Part shown: positions 24,501 through 35,021 of the stretch, one piece after another
Layout: each line of letters starts with the position of its first letter
How positions within the stretch are numbered: position 1 is the first letter of the stretch
Assembly: GCF_050436995.1 (NCBI RefSeq)
Contig: NC_134758.1
Location: 11,271,597 to 11,335,596, forward strand
Length of the DNA: 64,000 bases
Direction: 5' to 3'
Source of the DNA: Anticarsia gemmatalis
Lineage: Eukaryota > Arthropoda > Insecta > Lepidoptera > Erebidae
Made by a program: the position numbers and the translations under genes
Notes under the pieces: generated by a model
Told to the model about the DNA's origin: nothing
Seen by the model: only the letters and a program-made list of their open reading frames with translations
The model's database searches: none

Positions 24501-25198
24501 GGTATGAAAGCTTCGAATCTCCTACGGCTTTCACTCTTCAAATAATTCAAAGTAATTTCACATCTTTTCATTAAAAAATCTCGCCAATCTTCATTGCACG
24601 CAACGCCAGTTTTCAAACACTTTATCTTCCTTTCGAAATACATAGGTCTTTTTGCTTCCAAAACGAATGACAACGCGTGGAACTTGGCTAAGGCTTTGAC
24701 GGTAACTTCAGCATCATCAAGAGACATACAGTCTTTCCTATAATTAGTTCTATAGCCTTTCTTAAGCATATTTTCAAGGACAATCACTTCTGGAGTACTT
24801 TCATTATAAATCTTGACAGTCTTGAATCTTTCTTTAAAAGGTACATTTGCATCGTTTTGCAGTTCCATATAGATTCTTGAAAGTTCATTGTAGAAGAACA
24901 ATTCAGTTCGGAAGACGTCTGACAGGGAGATGATAGTCATGTCTTCGGAAGGTCCAACGATGATTTTGAGGAACAAATTCGTTTCCTTCTTCCTCCCAGC
25001 TGTTGTCCCTTTGATATCCACTTCACAAAGAACGCCCAGAAAATTACCGCCATCGGGTCGGTACACTTTTTTATCCACACTATAGTTTATATAACCCTCA
25101 TTTTTTATAATACTTTTAACGCACTGTGTGATTTTGCAGTAGCTATTATCTTCGTCGAAATTGTGAGTTTTAAATTGATAGTCGATGTCGACTTCCAT
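21576..25198 (-). CDS. Ecdysteroid kinase-like (EcKL/CHK family) protein, gene D of the cluster
   Basis: This gene is on the minus strand. Exon 1 is 25198-24398 and exon 2 is 21989-21576, together encoding about 404 aa. The donor is GTT|GTAAGT and the acceptor TTTTACAG|AAC, phase 0, at the same motif-relative position as in genes A-C. Motifs: GGNFLG (50-55), ATP-site Lys78 in LFLKII, catalytic LCHGDFRPNN (Asp256, Asn260), IDYQ (Asp278) and PIFD (Asp290). Its N-terminus, MEVDIDYQFKTHNF, differs from those of A and C. It is convergent with gene C. Its intron is about 2.4 kb, against 0.34-0.42 kb in the paralogues, and is filled with SINE and Helitron-like insertions, but the splice signals and reading frames are intact. 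CATATAAACG lies just upstream. Family call firm, substrate unknown. Confidence 0.92.
22158..22361 (-). mobile_element. tRNA-derived SINE, copy 2
   Basis: On the minus strand it has CTCCGTGGCGCAGTAGTTAA, a B-box-like GTTCGATTCCCACACGG, then GACTTTGTGTACG and the GGCGGGTGTTGTCTTTTTA tail. It is inside the intron of EcKL gene D. Confidence 0.8.
22877..22945 (+). mobile_element. Detached tail of 5S-derived SINE type 1
   Basis: GGCGGCTTGAACAACTTTG and ACTAGGTTGACCACTAACC match the tail of the element at 7311-7560. The 5S-like head is absent. Confidence 0.55.
23389..23636 (-). mobile_element. Helitron-like non-autonomous element, copy 3
   Basis: Same family as copy 1, between A and T, with a short (GTTT)n tract. 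It lies in the intron of EcKL gene D. Confidence 0.75.
24029..24335 (+). mobile_element. Helitron-like element of a second family
   Basis: The 3' end is CGCGGACGGAGTCGCG, a small hairpin, followed by GGCCAGAGCTAG. The start is near TCACTATTAAAATTATAAATG. The middle has CAATACACCGATTTGTACG and ACCCGGGAAAGGGCATAGG, typical of a common lepidopteran repeat. It sits just inside the 5' end of the gene D intron. Confidence 0.5.
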
Positions 25199-25242
25199 GA
25201 CGGACGGCTAAATGCGAATAAGCAGAAATTCGACGCTCGACG

Positions 25243-25248
25243 TTTATA
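25243..25248 (-). promoter_or_regulatory. Candidate TATA box of EcKL gene D
   Basis: On the minus strand TATAAA, inside CATATAAACG, lies 45-50 bp upstream of the gene D ATG. The same ten bases stand upstream of gene A. The leader would be only about 20 nt, which is short. Confidence 0.45.
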
Positions 25249-25399
25249 TGAGTTGGAGTAATACTGCTTTTATACTTGAGAATGCTTTATTATTTTATGT
25301 CGTTGTAAAGACAAGGATGAGACTAATTCTTTGATGATTCAATGCGGATTATTTGATAAGTAATCAATTATAGTGCATTGGAGAAGGTTACTGTATTAA

Positions 25400-25750
25400 C
25401 TAGCTTTTTCCCGCGACTTCGTTCGGGCGGGTTGTGTCTTAGGACAGATTTTTTATTCAAACTTTCATCTCCTTGGGGGTGGAATTGATCGAAATCTTTT
25501 TTACCAGATGCCTACGTCATAACATCTACCTGCATACGAAATTTAAGCGCGATCCGTCCAGTGGTTTAGGGTGTGCGTTGATAGATCACTATGTCAGTCA
25601 TACCCCGGTTTCTGATTACATTTAGCGGTAGTTTGTCTATTCAATAGCGTTTTTTTATATGAGTTTTAACGCTCTTGAATAGATAAACTACCGCTTAATG
25701 TACCTCAGAAACTAGGAGTAAGTCAGTCACCTTTGAGTTATATATTTAGA
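25400..25750 (-). mobile_element. Helitron-like element split by a foldback insertion
   Basis: The + strand begins A|CTAGCTTTTTCCCGCGACTTCG (the inverse of a hairpin plus CTAG end) and, after the nested element at 25601-25721, ends TATATATTTAGA|T, the inverse of a TC start. Both halves are needed to make one element about 222 bp long. Confidence 0.55.
25601..25721. repeat. Foldback MITE-like repeat, copy 2, with 8-bp target duplication
   Basis: The element runs TACCCCGGTTTCTGA...CTCAGAAACTAGGAGTAA with arms TAGCGGTAGTTTGTCTATTC and GAATAGATAAACTACCGC paired around a short loop. GTCAGTCA is found directly on both sides (25593-25600 and 25722-25729). Confidence 0.75.
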
Positions 25751-25942
25751 TAATTTAGTGTTCAAGTCTTTAAAATCTTTTTACTATCGGCAGGTTAAAT
25801 GTCATGCTAATGAGCTGATAGTGCAGTTAAATAGCAAAAACATTAAATTAATATTTGGGTTAAAAAATAACTGATAATAAGCCCTGGTTCTTTTAAAGTT
25901 GTATACAATTTGATTGAGTCGTTTTAGCGTTATATCGGAACA

Positions 25943-26206
25943 CTAGCTGACCCGCGCAACTTCGCTTGCGTCACTGAAGAGAATGGTTCAAAATTTTCCC
26001 CGTTTTCGTAACATTTTTCGTTGCTACTCCGCTCCTAATGACTGTAGCGTGATGTTATATAGCCTATAGCCTTCCTCGATAAATAGGCTATCTAACACTG
26101 AAAGATTTTTTCAAATCGGACCAGTAGTTCCTGAGATTAGCGCGTTCAAACAAACAAACAAACAAACAAACAAACAAACTCTTCAGCTTTATAATATTAG
26201 TATAGA
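25943..26206 (-). mobile_element. Helitron-like non-autonomous element, copy 4
   Basis: Same family as copy 1, between A and T, with a longer (GTTT)n tract. It is about 745 bp upstream of the EcKL gene D start. Confidence 0.75.
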
Positions 26207-26708
26207 TTACACATTAGAGACTTATTTACATAAATTAAAAGTAATGAAATATTTGAATATTGATTATAAAATAAACAGTTTTACTATTTTCTAGAAAATT
26301 AATATTAATGACTCATCTTTTAATCTTCCGTGATCTGAATTAATTTAAATTCTAGTTAATATAAATATCTAATATGTTTCCTAGATCACCTTTTTAAACT
26401 ACATGGAAGTACTTCCTTCCTTATCACAAATTATTTTTTACTCCGGAAAAATAGTCGATCTTGAATCAAAGATATTCCGCAATAAGAAATCTATATTTTT
26501 TTATTTAAAACATCATGTCTGTTATAACCAAAGATACAGGCAGAGATATATGAAATATAAACGCTATTTAGAATGTAAGTCCCGGGGCGAGTCTGTTGTC
26601 ATATACATACATACACATATAGTGGGCACGTTTATCAATGCGATAGTTTGGATGTTCGGAGTAAAAAACTACTGAACAGATTTAAATGAGATTTGGCAAA
26701 CCGATAGT
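26207..26708. other. Inter-repeat stretch, no gene seen
   Basis: AT-rich. The 90-codon frame at 26403-26675 overlaps a CATACATACACATA microsatellite-like run and lacks family features. Confidence 0.35.
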
Positions 26709-26950
26709 TCTAGTTACTAATATTATAAAGCTGTTGCAGTTTGTTTGTTTGTTTGTTTGAACGCGCTAATCTCAATTTAAAAAATTCTGTCAGTGTTAGA
26801 TAGTCCATTTATCTAGGAAGGCTATAGGTTATATAACGTCACGCTATGGCTGTTAGAAGCGGAGTAGCAATGAATAATGTTACAAAAACGGGGAAAATTA
26901 TGACCCATTCTTTTTTCGGTGACGCAAGCGAAGTTGCGCGGGTCAGCTAG
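26709..26950 (+). mobile_element. Helitron-like non-autonomous element, copy 5 (opposite orientation)
   Basis: It starts TCTAGTTACTAATATTATAAAG-like and ends GCGCGGGTCAGCTAG|T. It contains (GTTT)n and TACAAAAACGGGGAAAATTA. The first bases have drifted, so the flanking A is not preserved. Confidence 0.7.
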
Positions 26951-27164
26951 TATATAATACTTCTTACCTGAAATCCTTTCACACTGACAAGTTACCGGAC
27001 AAAAAACATTCTTATATAAATTATAGAAGCCCAATAACACTACCTCTGAATTTCAGTACAATCAACTTTAATATGAAACTCACTACGTTGTAACTAGGGT
27101 TGTATCGATGTAGGCGCGGCCAGTAATTACTTAAGTGAGCAACTTCGTAATTCAATTGCTAGTG

Positions 27165-27621
27165 GTTCGCTTGTTTTGTTTTATGGGAACGTTAAGTACA
27201 TGGTGTTTTGTTTGTAATGTGTTTTGTTAACATAAATGTATTAAAAGTATTGTTGCTCAATTAAAAACTACGATCGATAGCTAGCCGGTTTTTGATAGTC
27301 GATAGACTATCAACAACCGGCTAGCTATCGAGAAATTTTGCATGAAAATCCGATCAGCGCCTCTATCGGGCGTCGTAGGAACTATTTTGGTAGTAAATTT
27401 TAAATGTCAAACTCTCGATACTCGATAGTTCCAATTATAGAGAATCGTGCTACTGTATTGTATGTAGGTACATCTTTATGCGATTCTGTATAGCCGATTT
27501 GGGAATCGAACCAAGGGCTCATGATCAGGAGGTACAACCTGCCGCTTGACTACATCAGCTGGTTCACTTGTTTTGATTTATGGGAACGTTAAGTACATAG
27601 TGTTTTGTTAGTTATGTGTCA
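27165..27621. repeat. Direct repeats flanking a snapback element
   Basis: A block of about 60 bp (GTTTTATGGGAACGTTAAGTACATGGTG and flanks, 27165-27228) recurs at 27559-27621 with few changes. The snapback repeat 27275-27455 lies between. It looks like a local duplication. Confidence 0.55.
27275..27455. repeat. CAGTAGC-ended snapback MITE, copy 3 (rearranged)
   Basis: 27275-27330 is a near-perfect 26-bp inverted repeat (CGATAGCTAGCCGG...CCGGCTAGCTATCG, one mismatch). It is followed by the usual body and the inverted terminus CGTGCTACTG. The left terminus is missing. Confidence 0.65.
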
Positions 27622-27900
27622 TGGAATGTACTGTTATTATGTATTGTCCCGAAGGTGTAATCAGAGTTGTATGAAATAGATACATAATTCGTTATGTGAG
27701 TCTCATGTAATAGGGAGCGAGCCTTTTATTGTAATGTAATGTAAGTAATCAGACGGCACAGTGGACATCATACCAAACTTCAGGCTACTATGAGGAAAAT
27801 ATTTTAATAAAAGTTAAAAATCAAAAGTTCGTTACCCGACTTGGGAATCAAACCATGGACCGCGTGTTCAGAGGTCGCGTTTCATGCAACCGCTCAGACA
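27485..27900 (-). mobile_element. Two decayed tRNA-like SINE heads
   Basis: TTGGGAATCGAACCAAGGGC (about 27499) and TTGGGAATCAAACCATGGAC (about 27841) look like inverted B boxes followed by tRNA-like sequence. No tails were recognised. Confidence 0.4.
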
Positions 27901-29151
27901 ACAGAAAACTATAACAGTATTTAAAGAAATTTCAATTATTTTTGTAATAGAAAAAAAATAGGTAGTCTTCTTTCTCTGAACCACTAAATTACTTATCTTC
28001 CTTAAAAAAATAAACTTATTTTCTTAACCAACTCACTACCCCTTATCGTTCTATCTTCCACCAAATATTTTTCAACCCTTATTTCATTGTTCCCTTCTAA
28101 CTGATAAATAGGTTACTAGGTTATCCTTTTGCCGCCAAAAATAATCTATTAAGCCCTTTTTATAACTCGAAAATATTTTTACAAAGAATAAAAACATGTT
28201 TTGACGGTGAAAAGGGTGCAACGGTTGAAATAGTACCCAGCTATCAGCTTTATTTTCTCCTTTATAAAAGGCACTAAGAATTACGCTTATGTTATTATTT
28301 TCAAACAACAGAAACAAAACCATTAACTGTCCCGTATGGGAATCGAACCTGTGACACCATCCTGTGTGAGTACTGTGCTGTACTAAAACTATGGTGTTTA
28401 TTTTATTCCAAATATAGGTATAGGTATAATCCTACTACCTACAAATTATGTAAAAGCCACATTTAGTTAAAATGTATGAATGTTTGTTACAAACCTCTAA
28501 GTGCATTTTGATGAAATGTAGCAACCGGATAGTTTTAGATCTAGATTTACACAGATACTTTTTAAACGGAAATAATTTTCACACTAGACGAAGTCATACA
28601 CAGAAGCTAGTCTTATATACCTATTTACTTACAGGAACATTACAAATTTCTCGAAATAATATTGATGGTATTGTTCTAAAATATGAAGATTAAAGTGGAT
28701 TTGGGAGTGAATAATTAACAAGTGACGTCTCTCCAAGGTTTGGGAACAGACGCACAGACCTTATTAGAGAAGTGTTTCAAGAGCCCCTCTGAATTATAAT
28801 ACTTGACGATGTTCTATGTAGTTTAAACTACTCTGTGTTGTATTTGATGTTATTGATTCTGTTTTTGTCAGGGCCTTCTTTCTATAGGATAGGAATTCTG
28901 TAGGAAAACACTACAAAATTCCTTGTTGTATTACTTTTTAGTTTTATTTTTAATTTAGTTACAACTTGAAAAAAAGAACCGTATGTTAATATCTTAAATA
29001 GTTATGTAGTAATGTTAATGATTAAAAATTAGCTTTTATAAAATAGTTTATTAACACGTCTAGAATGTTTATTTTCAAATTTAAGCTACGACTATCCTGA
29101 GTGCTAAGTAATGATAAAATAAAAAATCTAATAAGCTTTTTTCTTTCACAG
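27901..29151. other. Stretch upstream of the unknown exon
   Basis: AT-rich. An inverted B-box-like piece (TATGGGAATCGAACCTGTGAC, about 28335) suggests another decayed SINE. The last 30 bp form the polypyrimidine tract and AG of the exon at 29152. Confidence 0.4.
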
Positions 29152-29667
29152 ACATTCCCGAAAGAAACATGACCGAGGCAGCAAACAAAACAAAACAATC
29201 CATAAAAAAATCAACATAAACAATGTCATCAAACAACCAATTGATGTCCAAGTACAAGAAACCATGGGAGACGACGAACCGAATGAAAAAGCCGACCAAA
29301 TTCAGAATGAACGGATATCTGATAAACTTCTTGATGACGATTGTCATTTTAGCTTCGTTGCCTTATAGTTCCACGTTGAGTGGTGACCCTGCGCCGGGGA
29401 GATCTCCAGGGCCACCTGTTGAAGCCGATGAGAAAGTAGAAGCTGTTTATGATGAGACTACGACGAGTGAGGAAGTGGTTGAAGTAACGACAGTAAGTGA
29501 TGTGGTCAGTGAGAGAGCTGATGTTAGTGATGCTTGTGCCTTTGCGCGGATCCCCAGTGACAGTGAGGAGATAGTGACGGTTAGTGATGAGGATAGTGAC
29601 GTCAATCTGACGCTCAGCCATCCTGTGTTTGAGACGGATCAGCTGGTGCGGGGAGTCGTTTATGATG
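29152..29667 (+). CDS. First coding exon of an unrecognised, probably secreted or membrane-anchored, acidic protein
   Basis: The exon is bounded by a strong 3' splice site (pyrimidine-rich TTTTTTCTTTCACAG ending at 29151) and a consensus donor ATG|GTGAGT after 29667. Coding starts at ATG 29223 in good insect context (AACAATG), with an in-frame TAA two codons earlier. That leaves 71 nt of 5'UTR, which carries a 16-codon upstream ORF. About 148 residues are encoded here and the intron is phase 1. Residues 1-28 are basic; about 29-50 (YLINFLMTIVILASLPYSS) are hydrophobic and could be a signal peptide or signal anchor. After a Pro-rich stretch the chain becomes acidic and rich in Val, Ser and Thr, with a potential N-glycosylation site, NLT, near residue 127. 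No family recognised. The 5' leader exon and the downstream exons were not found. Confidence 0.6.
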
Positions 29668-31869
29668 GTGAGTATTAGACTTTAAGTTTCTTTTATCTTG
29701 TTTGTTTAACTTTAGTGTGGTTGAACTCAAATGTGCCTTTGAATCCAATAGTACGGGTAGTATTGAATAAAAGTTAGAAGATAAATGTTCCTAGTAATTT
29801 TATCATAGCCTGTCAAAAGTTCATAAAATACCTGTACCGGTTGATTATTTTTGTGTTTTAACGTTTTCATGAAGTATAGGCCCACGTGCAGTGCTGCTTC
29901 TAGTACATTTTTTAGTGTGAGGGAAAACATTTAATTATTGCAAAAACTAAAAAAAAGACATAAATAGTCGTATAAATAAATAATTGTTCAAGCCAAGAAA
30001 ATGGAACCCTAACAGATTTGAGACACTTTTTGAGTGTCAATATTGTCAATAGATATGACATGCAATAACGTTCGTTAACTGGGTTTTTCAAAGATAATTC
30101 AAGGTCGTCAGATAAAGAATAATAAAGTAAATCTTTCAAGTGTATTCGCATTAACCACGCGGTTATTTAGACAGATTATGTTGAACAACCTTCGTGTAAT
30201 CTATGCAAATGAACTAATCTGAGTACACAGAGCGATTGTGAGAATAAGCGGGCTTACTCAAGCAATGAGATAAATATTCTGATTTAACAATGGATGAATC
30301 GATTGATTGAGGGTTTTGTTTAGATATCTAACTTTGTAAGTTAATTTATAAACACTATACAAAGAAGATGAGAGGCCTATAGTCAGTAGAAATCTTTTAT
30401 TTTTCCATTGCTTAGGTCTTCTTATGGAATGGGGCAAGGGATAATGCAGTTGGTCAAATGCCGTTTGGGAGGCAGTTTAATTTTCTTTTTCTTAGCAGCT
30501 TTTTGATTAGTGTTTATGGGATTTATACTTTGCTCTTGGAGCAATGGATACGGCTACCATCGGCATTATCAAATTTGATTACTGGTTTCAGATTCTAACT
30601 CGTTTGACAAAGAGCGTAGGGAGGTCGTGGGTTCAATTCCCATACAGAAAAAAAATATTATTTTGCATTTTACACACACTTTGTTAGCTGCTTATTAAAA
30701 GTTTCAGTTACACAGAGCAATTTAGAGTACAAAAGTTGTTACTTAAAAAACAATTTCAATCGTAACAGGTGCATATAAACCTCTATTTGTCAGTGTAAAA
30801 CAAGACAAATACAGTACTTGGCGAGACAAATAGTTGGCGAGCTATCACGCCCCTCTAGCCAAGTGGATAACCAGTGCTCATTTGACCCTCGGCCAAGAAC
30901 CGACTCATTTCATACATACTGCCTCTTGGCAACAGTTACATGTCGAGTTTGATTGAACTTAGCCTCATTTGGATAGGAAAAAATAAAAAAAAAATTAGTA
31001 TTAAATAATACTAAATTATTTGACCCAATAATATTTCCACTACTAAGTAAGAGCTAGACATGCCAATTCTAAATTAGAAATCGGTACCTTTTAGGTCATC
31101 AAGCTGGTCAAATCCCATTTAAGGAATCGTTCAAGAACTGTTTGATGAAGTTTCTGGAAAAGGCCTTTCATATAATGTTTTAGGATAATGTTGTCTTAAG
31201 TTTTTAAATTTGTATCCTCATTCATCTTATCAGAGGATCCGCCGATGGATCAACGGTACACAGACGGTTCTTAAAACCAAAGCGATGGATATTTTTACAG
31301 ACACCTGTATTTACAGACTTAGCACACAACCCTATATGTAGCCATGACTTACACCTGACTTTCATAGCGTTCTTCATACGCAAAACCGGTCCAAGTTTCT
31401 GATCCCTGACAAGGCTAGACCATACCTTAGACTTGCGTAAGTAACAAATGTTCCAAAACCTAATAAAAACAGTCAATTCATAACCTAACACTAATGACGT
31501 CACAGCTATTGGTACAGGTATAGACAAATATTTGTCTCACAGGGGACTGAACCAACGACCTAGTGAGAAAGCATCGCTCGTATAAGAACTGATCGTAAAA
31601 TATGTACGTTAAGATGTTAGCGTTGACTTTGTTGGTAAGTTGATTATGAGTAATTACGATGAGACGTATTTTGAGCGAGTTACTAAGCCGTTTTGATCAA
31701 ATTGGATAGGCAGATGATATATGATGAGTCTACTCGTATGGAGGTTTTGTCGTGATTTGGATGTATGGATTAAAAGGTATTATGGTATAAAAGGAGATTG
31801 GAAGCCATCTCCATCATAGTTGGAAGAAAGGCGAAAGTTGATGGGAATAAAAGCATATTTTTATTTTGG
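29668..31869. other. Probable intron or intergenic sequence, no gene seen
   Basis: It starts with the GTGAGT donor of the preceding exon. A B-box-like GTGGGTTCAATTCCC at about 30628 marks a SINE fragment. The 101-codon minus frame at 31222-31527 has no family features. Confidence 0.35.
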
Positions 31870-31990
31870 CATATATTTTTTTATTTATTTATTTATTTAT
31901 TAACTTTATATACAAAAGTTGTATAATGGCGGACTTAATGCCATTGGCATTCTCTACCAGTCAACCTACGGGTGGTGCAGAGATAAGAAG
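31870..31990 (-). mobile_element. LINE 3' end with (AAAT)n tail
   Basis: On the minus strand GTTGACTGGTAGAGAATGCC, ATTAAGTCCGCCATTATAC and an (AAAT)n tail follow one another. I know this as a frequent 3' end of lepidopteran non-LTR elements; the clade is not certain. Confidence 0.55.
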
Positions 31991-33495
31991 AAGTAGGTGT
32001 ATAATAGAAGTGAAGGAGTGAGTTGAGCAAAATAAACAAATAGTTAAGAAAGATTAAAATGGAAAGAAGTATACAAAAATACATAAATATTGATAAATAC
32101 ACATAGCTACATACATACAAAATATAATACTAGGTACATAAATAAATACGTTATAATACATATTATTATTAGGTATTATAAAATATATACAGGAATTAGA
32201 TACAGGATTTTATCGGGTGGGACTTTGTAAACAGTATAGAACATAATTTTTTTAGGTAATATGCAAGAGTATTTATTTATTTATTAACTTGGTACCTTTT
32301 CTTCATTGTTGAAAGAAACTCTTTTTACATAATCATTTTTGAATCGGCACGACTGAAAAATAAACTAAAATACAAACAGTAACACACTCAGGAATGACTT
32401 TCATAAATCAGCCCAAATATGAAATTTCTCAAAATAAAAAAGAAACACATGCAATTTATATAATGCCACTTCATTTTACGCATACAAAGCTCTTACAACG
32501 TTCCAATTTACAAAAAGAAGTACGTTTTTATTCGACTCTTGATAAAAGCTCCACTAAAAAGGCTTTTACTGTATGAAAATTTACAGCAAATTTGAATGTT
32601 ATAGAAAATTATTGGTCCCCTGTGTTCGGTCCGATACGATAAGCCTTAGGGCGAGTGCAGATATGCCGTATTTTCGATAATGCTGAATAAAACTTATGTA
32701 ATATTATTTATACCTGGGTGGTTTATTTGTGATATGCGCCCATTCGTCATTCGTTTTAAAATAAGATTAGTGAATGCAGTTATTGCGGAACTACGTACAT
32801 ATATGAAAAGATAAAAATGAGATCTTCAATTCGCTATTTCTTTTAAGCTGTAAGTCTACGGTGTTACGTTAGGGGTCTACGAACAAGTCATGTTCACAAG
32901 GGAAATGTAAAAGAAATGTATGAAAAAAGTCTGAATTTTCGTAGTTTTGTTAATACTGCTATTGGTAAATCCATGAATATGTTCAGCAGGATGAACTTTT
33001 TCTTTGTTATTTGTATCATGTTACGTGAAACAAAACGTAAAACATAAAAACAAACAGTAGGAGGACTTTACACCAATATTTTATTGAGACAGTTAACAGC
33101 ACTGTGAAATCTCCTTGCAACTACGCCTGATCTGTAACCGTCCTTAGTGTTTTATATTTTCATAAGTCGAGAGAACTGTAAAACTAAAATATGAATTGTA
33201 TTTCAAAGAGCATAAATAAAAAGGTTGTTGTTTTTGTTCAAAGTCTTGACTGCACTCAGCTTTTTGAATGTTTCTCGATATTCTACAAAGACATTGTTTT
33301 TTCTCAATCGGTTTGTTGTTCTACAGCTTTGACAAGTTGAAGTTGTCTTTTTGAATTGCGTTTTAATCTTTTTTGCGTAAGCGTGTCTTTTGAGAGCAAC
33401 ATTCAGTTATTTTTTGTTTTTAAACATAGAGCCACAAATATTCGTCTCCCACTCAAGGTCAAGAAGTCAAGAGCTAAAAACCTAGGCAATGCATC
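31991..33495. other. AT-rich, no gene seen
   Basis: It contains ATTT tetranucleotide runs near 32270. No ORF with coding character. Confidence 0.35.
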
Positions 33496-33617
33496 AATAA
33501 CCCCCGGTTTCTGAGATACATATAACGGTAGTTTATCTATTCAATAGCGTTAAAACTCATATAAAAAAACGCTATTTAATCGATAAACTACCGTTAAATA
33601 TACTCAGGAACCAGGGT
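33496..33617. repeat. Foldback MITE-like repeat, copy 3
   Basis: AACCCCCGGTTTCTGAG...CTCAGGAACCAGGGTT with arms AACGGTAGTTTATCTATTC and GATAAACTACCGTTA. Its central loop is inverted relative to copy 2 at 25601-25721. Confidence 0.7.
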
Positions 33618-33784
33618 TAACTCTTGTTTTTTATTAGACTTCGTTATTACTTGCTTTAACGGTATTGTCCAGCATGGTGGGATCGAATACATAAATACCC
33701 TTATACCGTGTGATCTTTGCCCAATGCCCAGCGTGGAAATAAGAGGATACTCAGGGAGGATACGCAGGCCTAGTCGTAGGATTT

Positions 33785-33905
33785 TTTTTTATTGTCCCAC
33801 TGCTGGGCAAAGGCCTCCCCCTTTTTTCCAATCCTACCTATCTCCTGCTATGCGTGTCTAATTAATATTAAAGGCATCTAGATCGTCACGCCAACGCTTT
33901 TTGAG
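33785..33905 (+). mobile_element. Fragment of the CTGCTGGGCAA LINE family
   Basis: TTGTCCCACTGCTGGGCAAA followed by GGCCTCCCCC and TCTAGATCGTCACGCCAACG, a variant seen in lepidopteran repeats. It is shorter than the copy at 6246-6545. Confidence 0.55.
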
Positions 33906-35019
33906 TAAAAAAAAAATAGTGAGCTGAAATTGTATGTTATACATACATTTTTGCTGCTTTCTTTTTCATATTTTTCTGAGGTAGCAACAATTAAATTGTT
34001 CCCTTAGTTACAGGAGACAGTAATTAAAGTTGGCAACAAATCATTAATTCGGGCCCCCGTTACGAGAACATGTCCCAACTTGTTTGACTACGGTGCGGTT
34101 TAAACGGTTTTTCATTCAATTTACAAAGTTAAACAGCAAGTTTTCAAAATAAATATGTTTTTGTTTTCATCACTTTTGGGTTTCAAATTATGTTTTGGAT
34201 TTGATTTTAATTTTTGAACCAACAAACTTAATTCAGTGGTTAAATCGGAATGATTGGGAGACTGCGTTTGTTTAATGGTTTAAAAAATTGGTTTTAGTTA
34301 GTATATGTATAATATAGTTTTTTTTTAAATTTGAACGAGAGGACGAAAATCAACTTGTTTAGATCAGATCAGTCGCGGACTATATTTGTCTTCCGCGGAC
34401 CACTGGTTGGGAACCACTGGTTGGTTAGACGAATTGATTTTGGCCTTCCCAGTCAAAATAGAAAGATTACTAATCCAGGAGTCGAATTCCGTATGTTACG
34501 ATCAGTCAATAGATATTATTAGGATTAATATGAACTACTGACTGAGTGTACAACACTCTTATTTAAGAAATTGCCCCACACAGGTCAAGTTATAGGCCAA
34601 AGTAAGTAAGTAATATTAATATATCTATTTATTTCAATAAACAAAGAGCGATCAAACATCAAACCATCATTGACATGACAGTTTACGAAACAGACGCGAC
34701 CCTTTATAACCAAGGATAACAGAACAATAACATATTGAGATCCAAACCTAATTATTTATCAAATATACAAGACAGTAAGGCGAGCTGATTTGAGACTTAA
34801 TATTTTATATATAAGGTTGATTTTCATTTGATGTGTAGTTATTGTTTTATGACCTTTCGTAATTGAGGTTTAGTTGAAATGATATGGAATGAAAGAAAAT
34901 ATTGTATTAATATTATGAAAGGTTAAAGGAATTGGTATAGGCATAATTATAGAGAACCTACAGTTATCTAGTGAAATTAACAATTGTTCTAATATGTAGA
35001 TACGTAGGTATGTACTATG
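33906..35019. other. AT-rich, no gene seen
   Basis: Nothing recognised; short frames only. Confidence 0.35.
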
Positions 35020-35021
35020 TA

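Noticed and set aside
24380..24574. Small + frame opposite EcKL gene D
   Set aside because: Antisense shadow of exon 1.
29081..29621. Two minus frames of 88-90 codons opposite the exon at 29152-29667
   Set aside because: Antisense to a frame with better initiation, splice signals and composition.
31222..31527. 101-codon minus frame
   Set aside because: No family features, signal or splice support; the surrounding sequence looks like decayed repeat.
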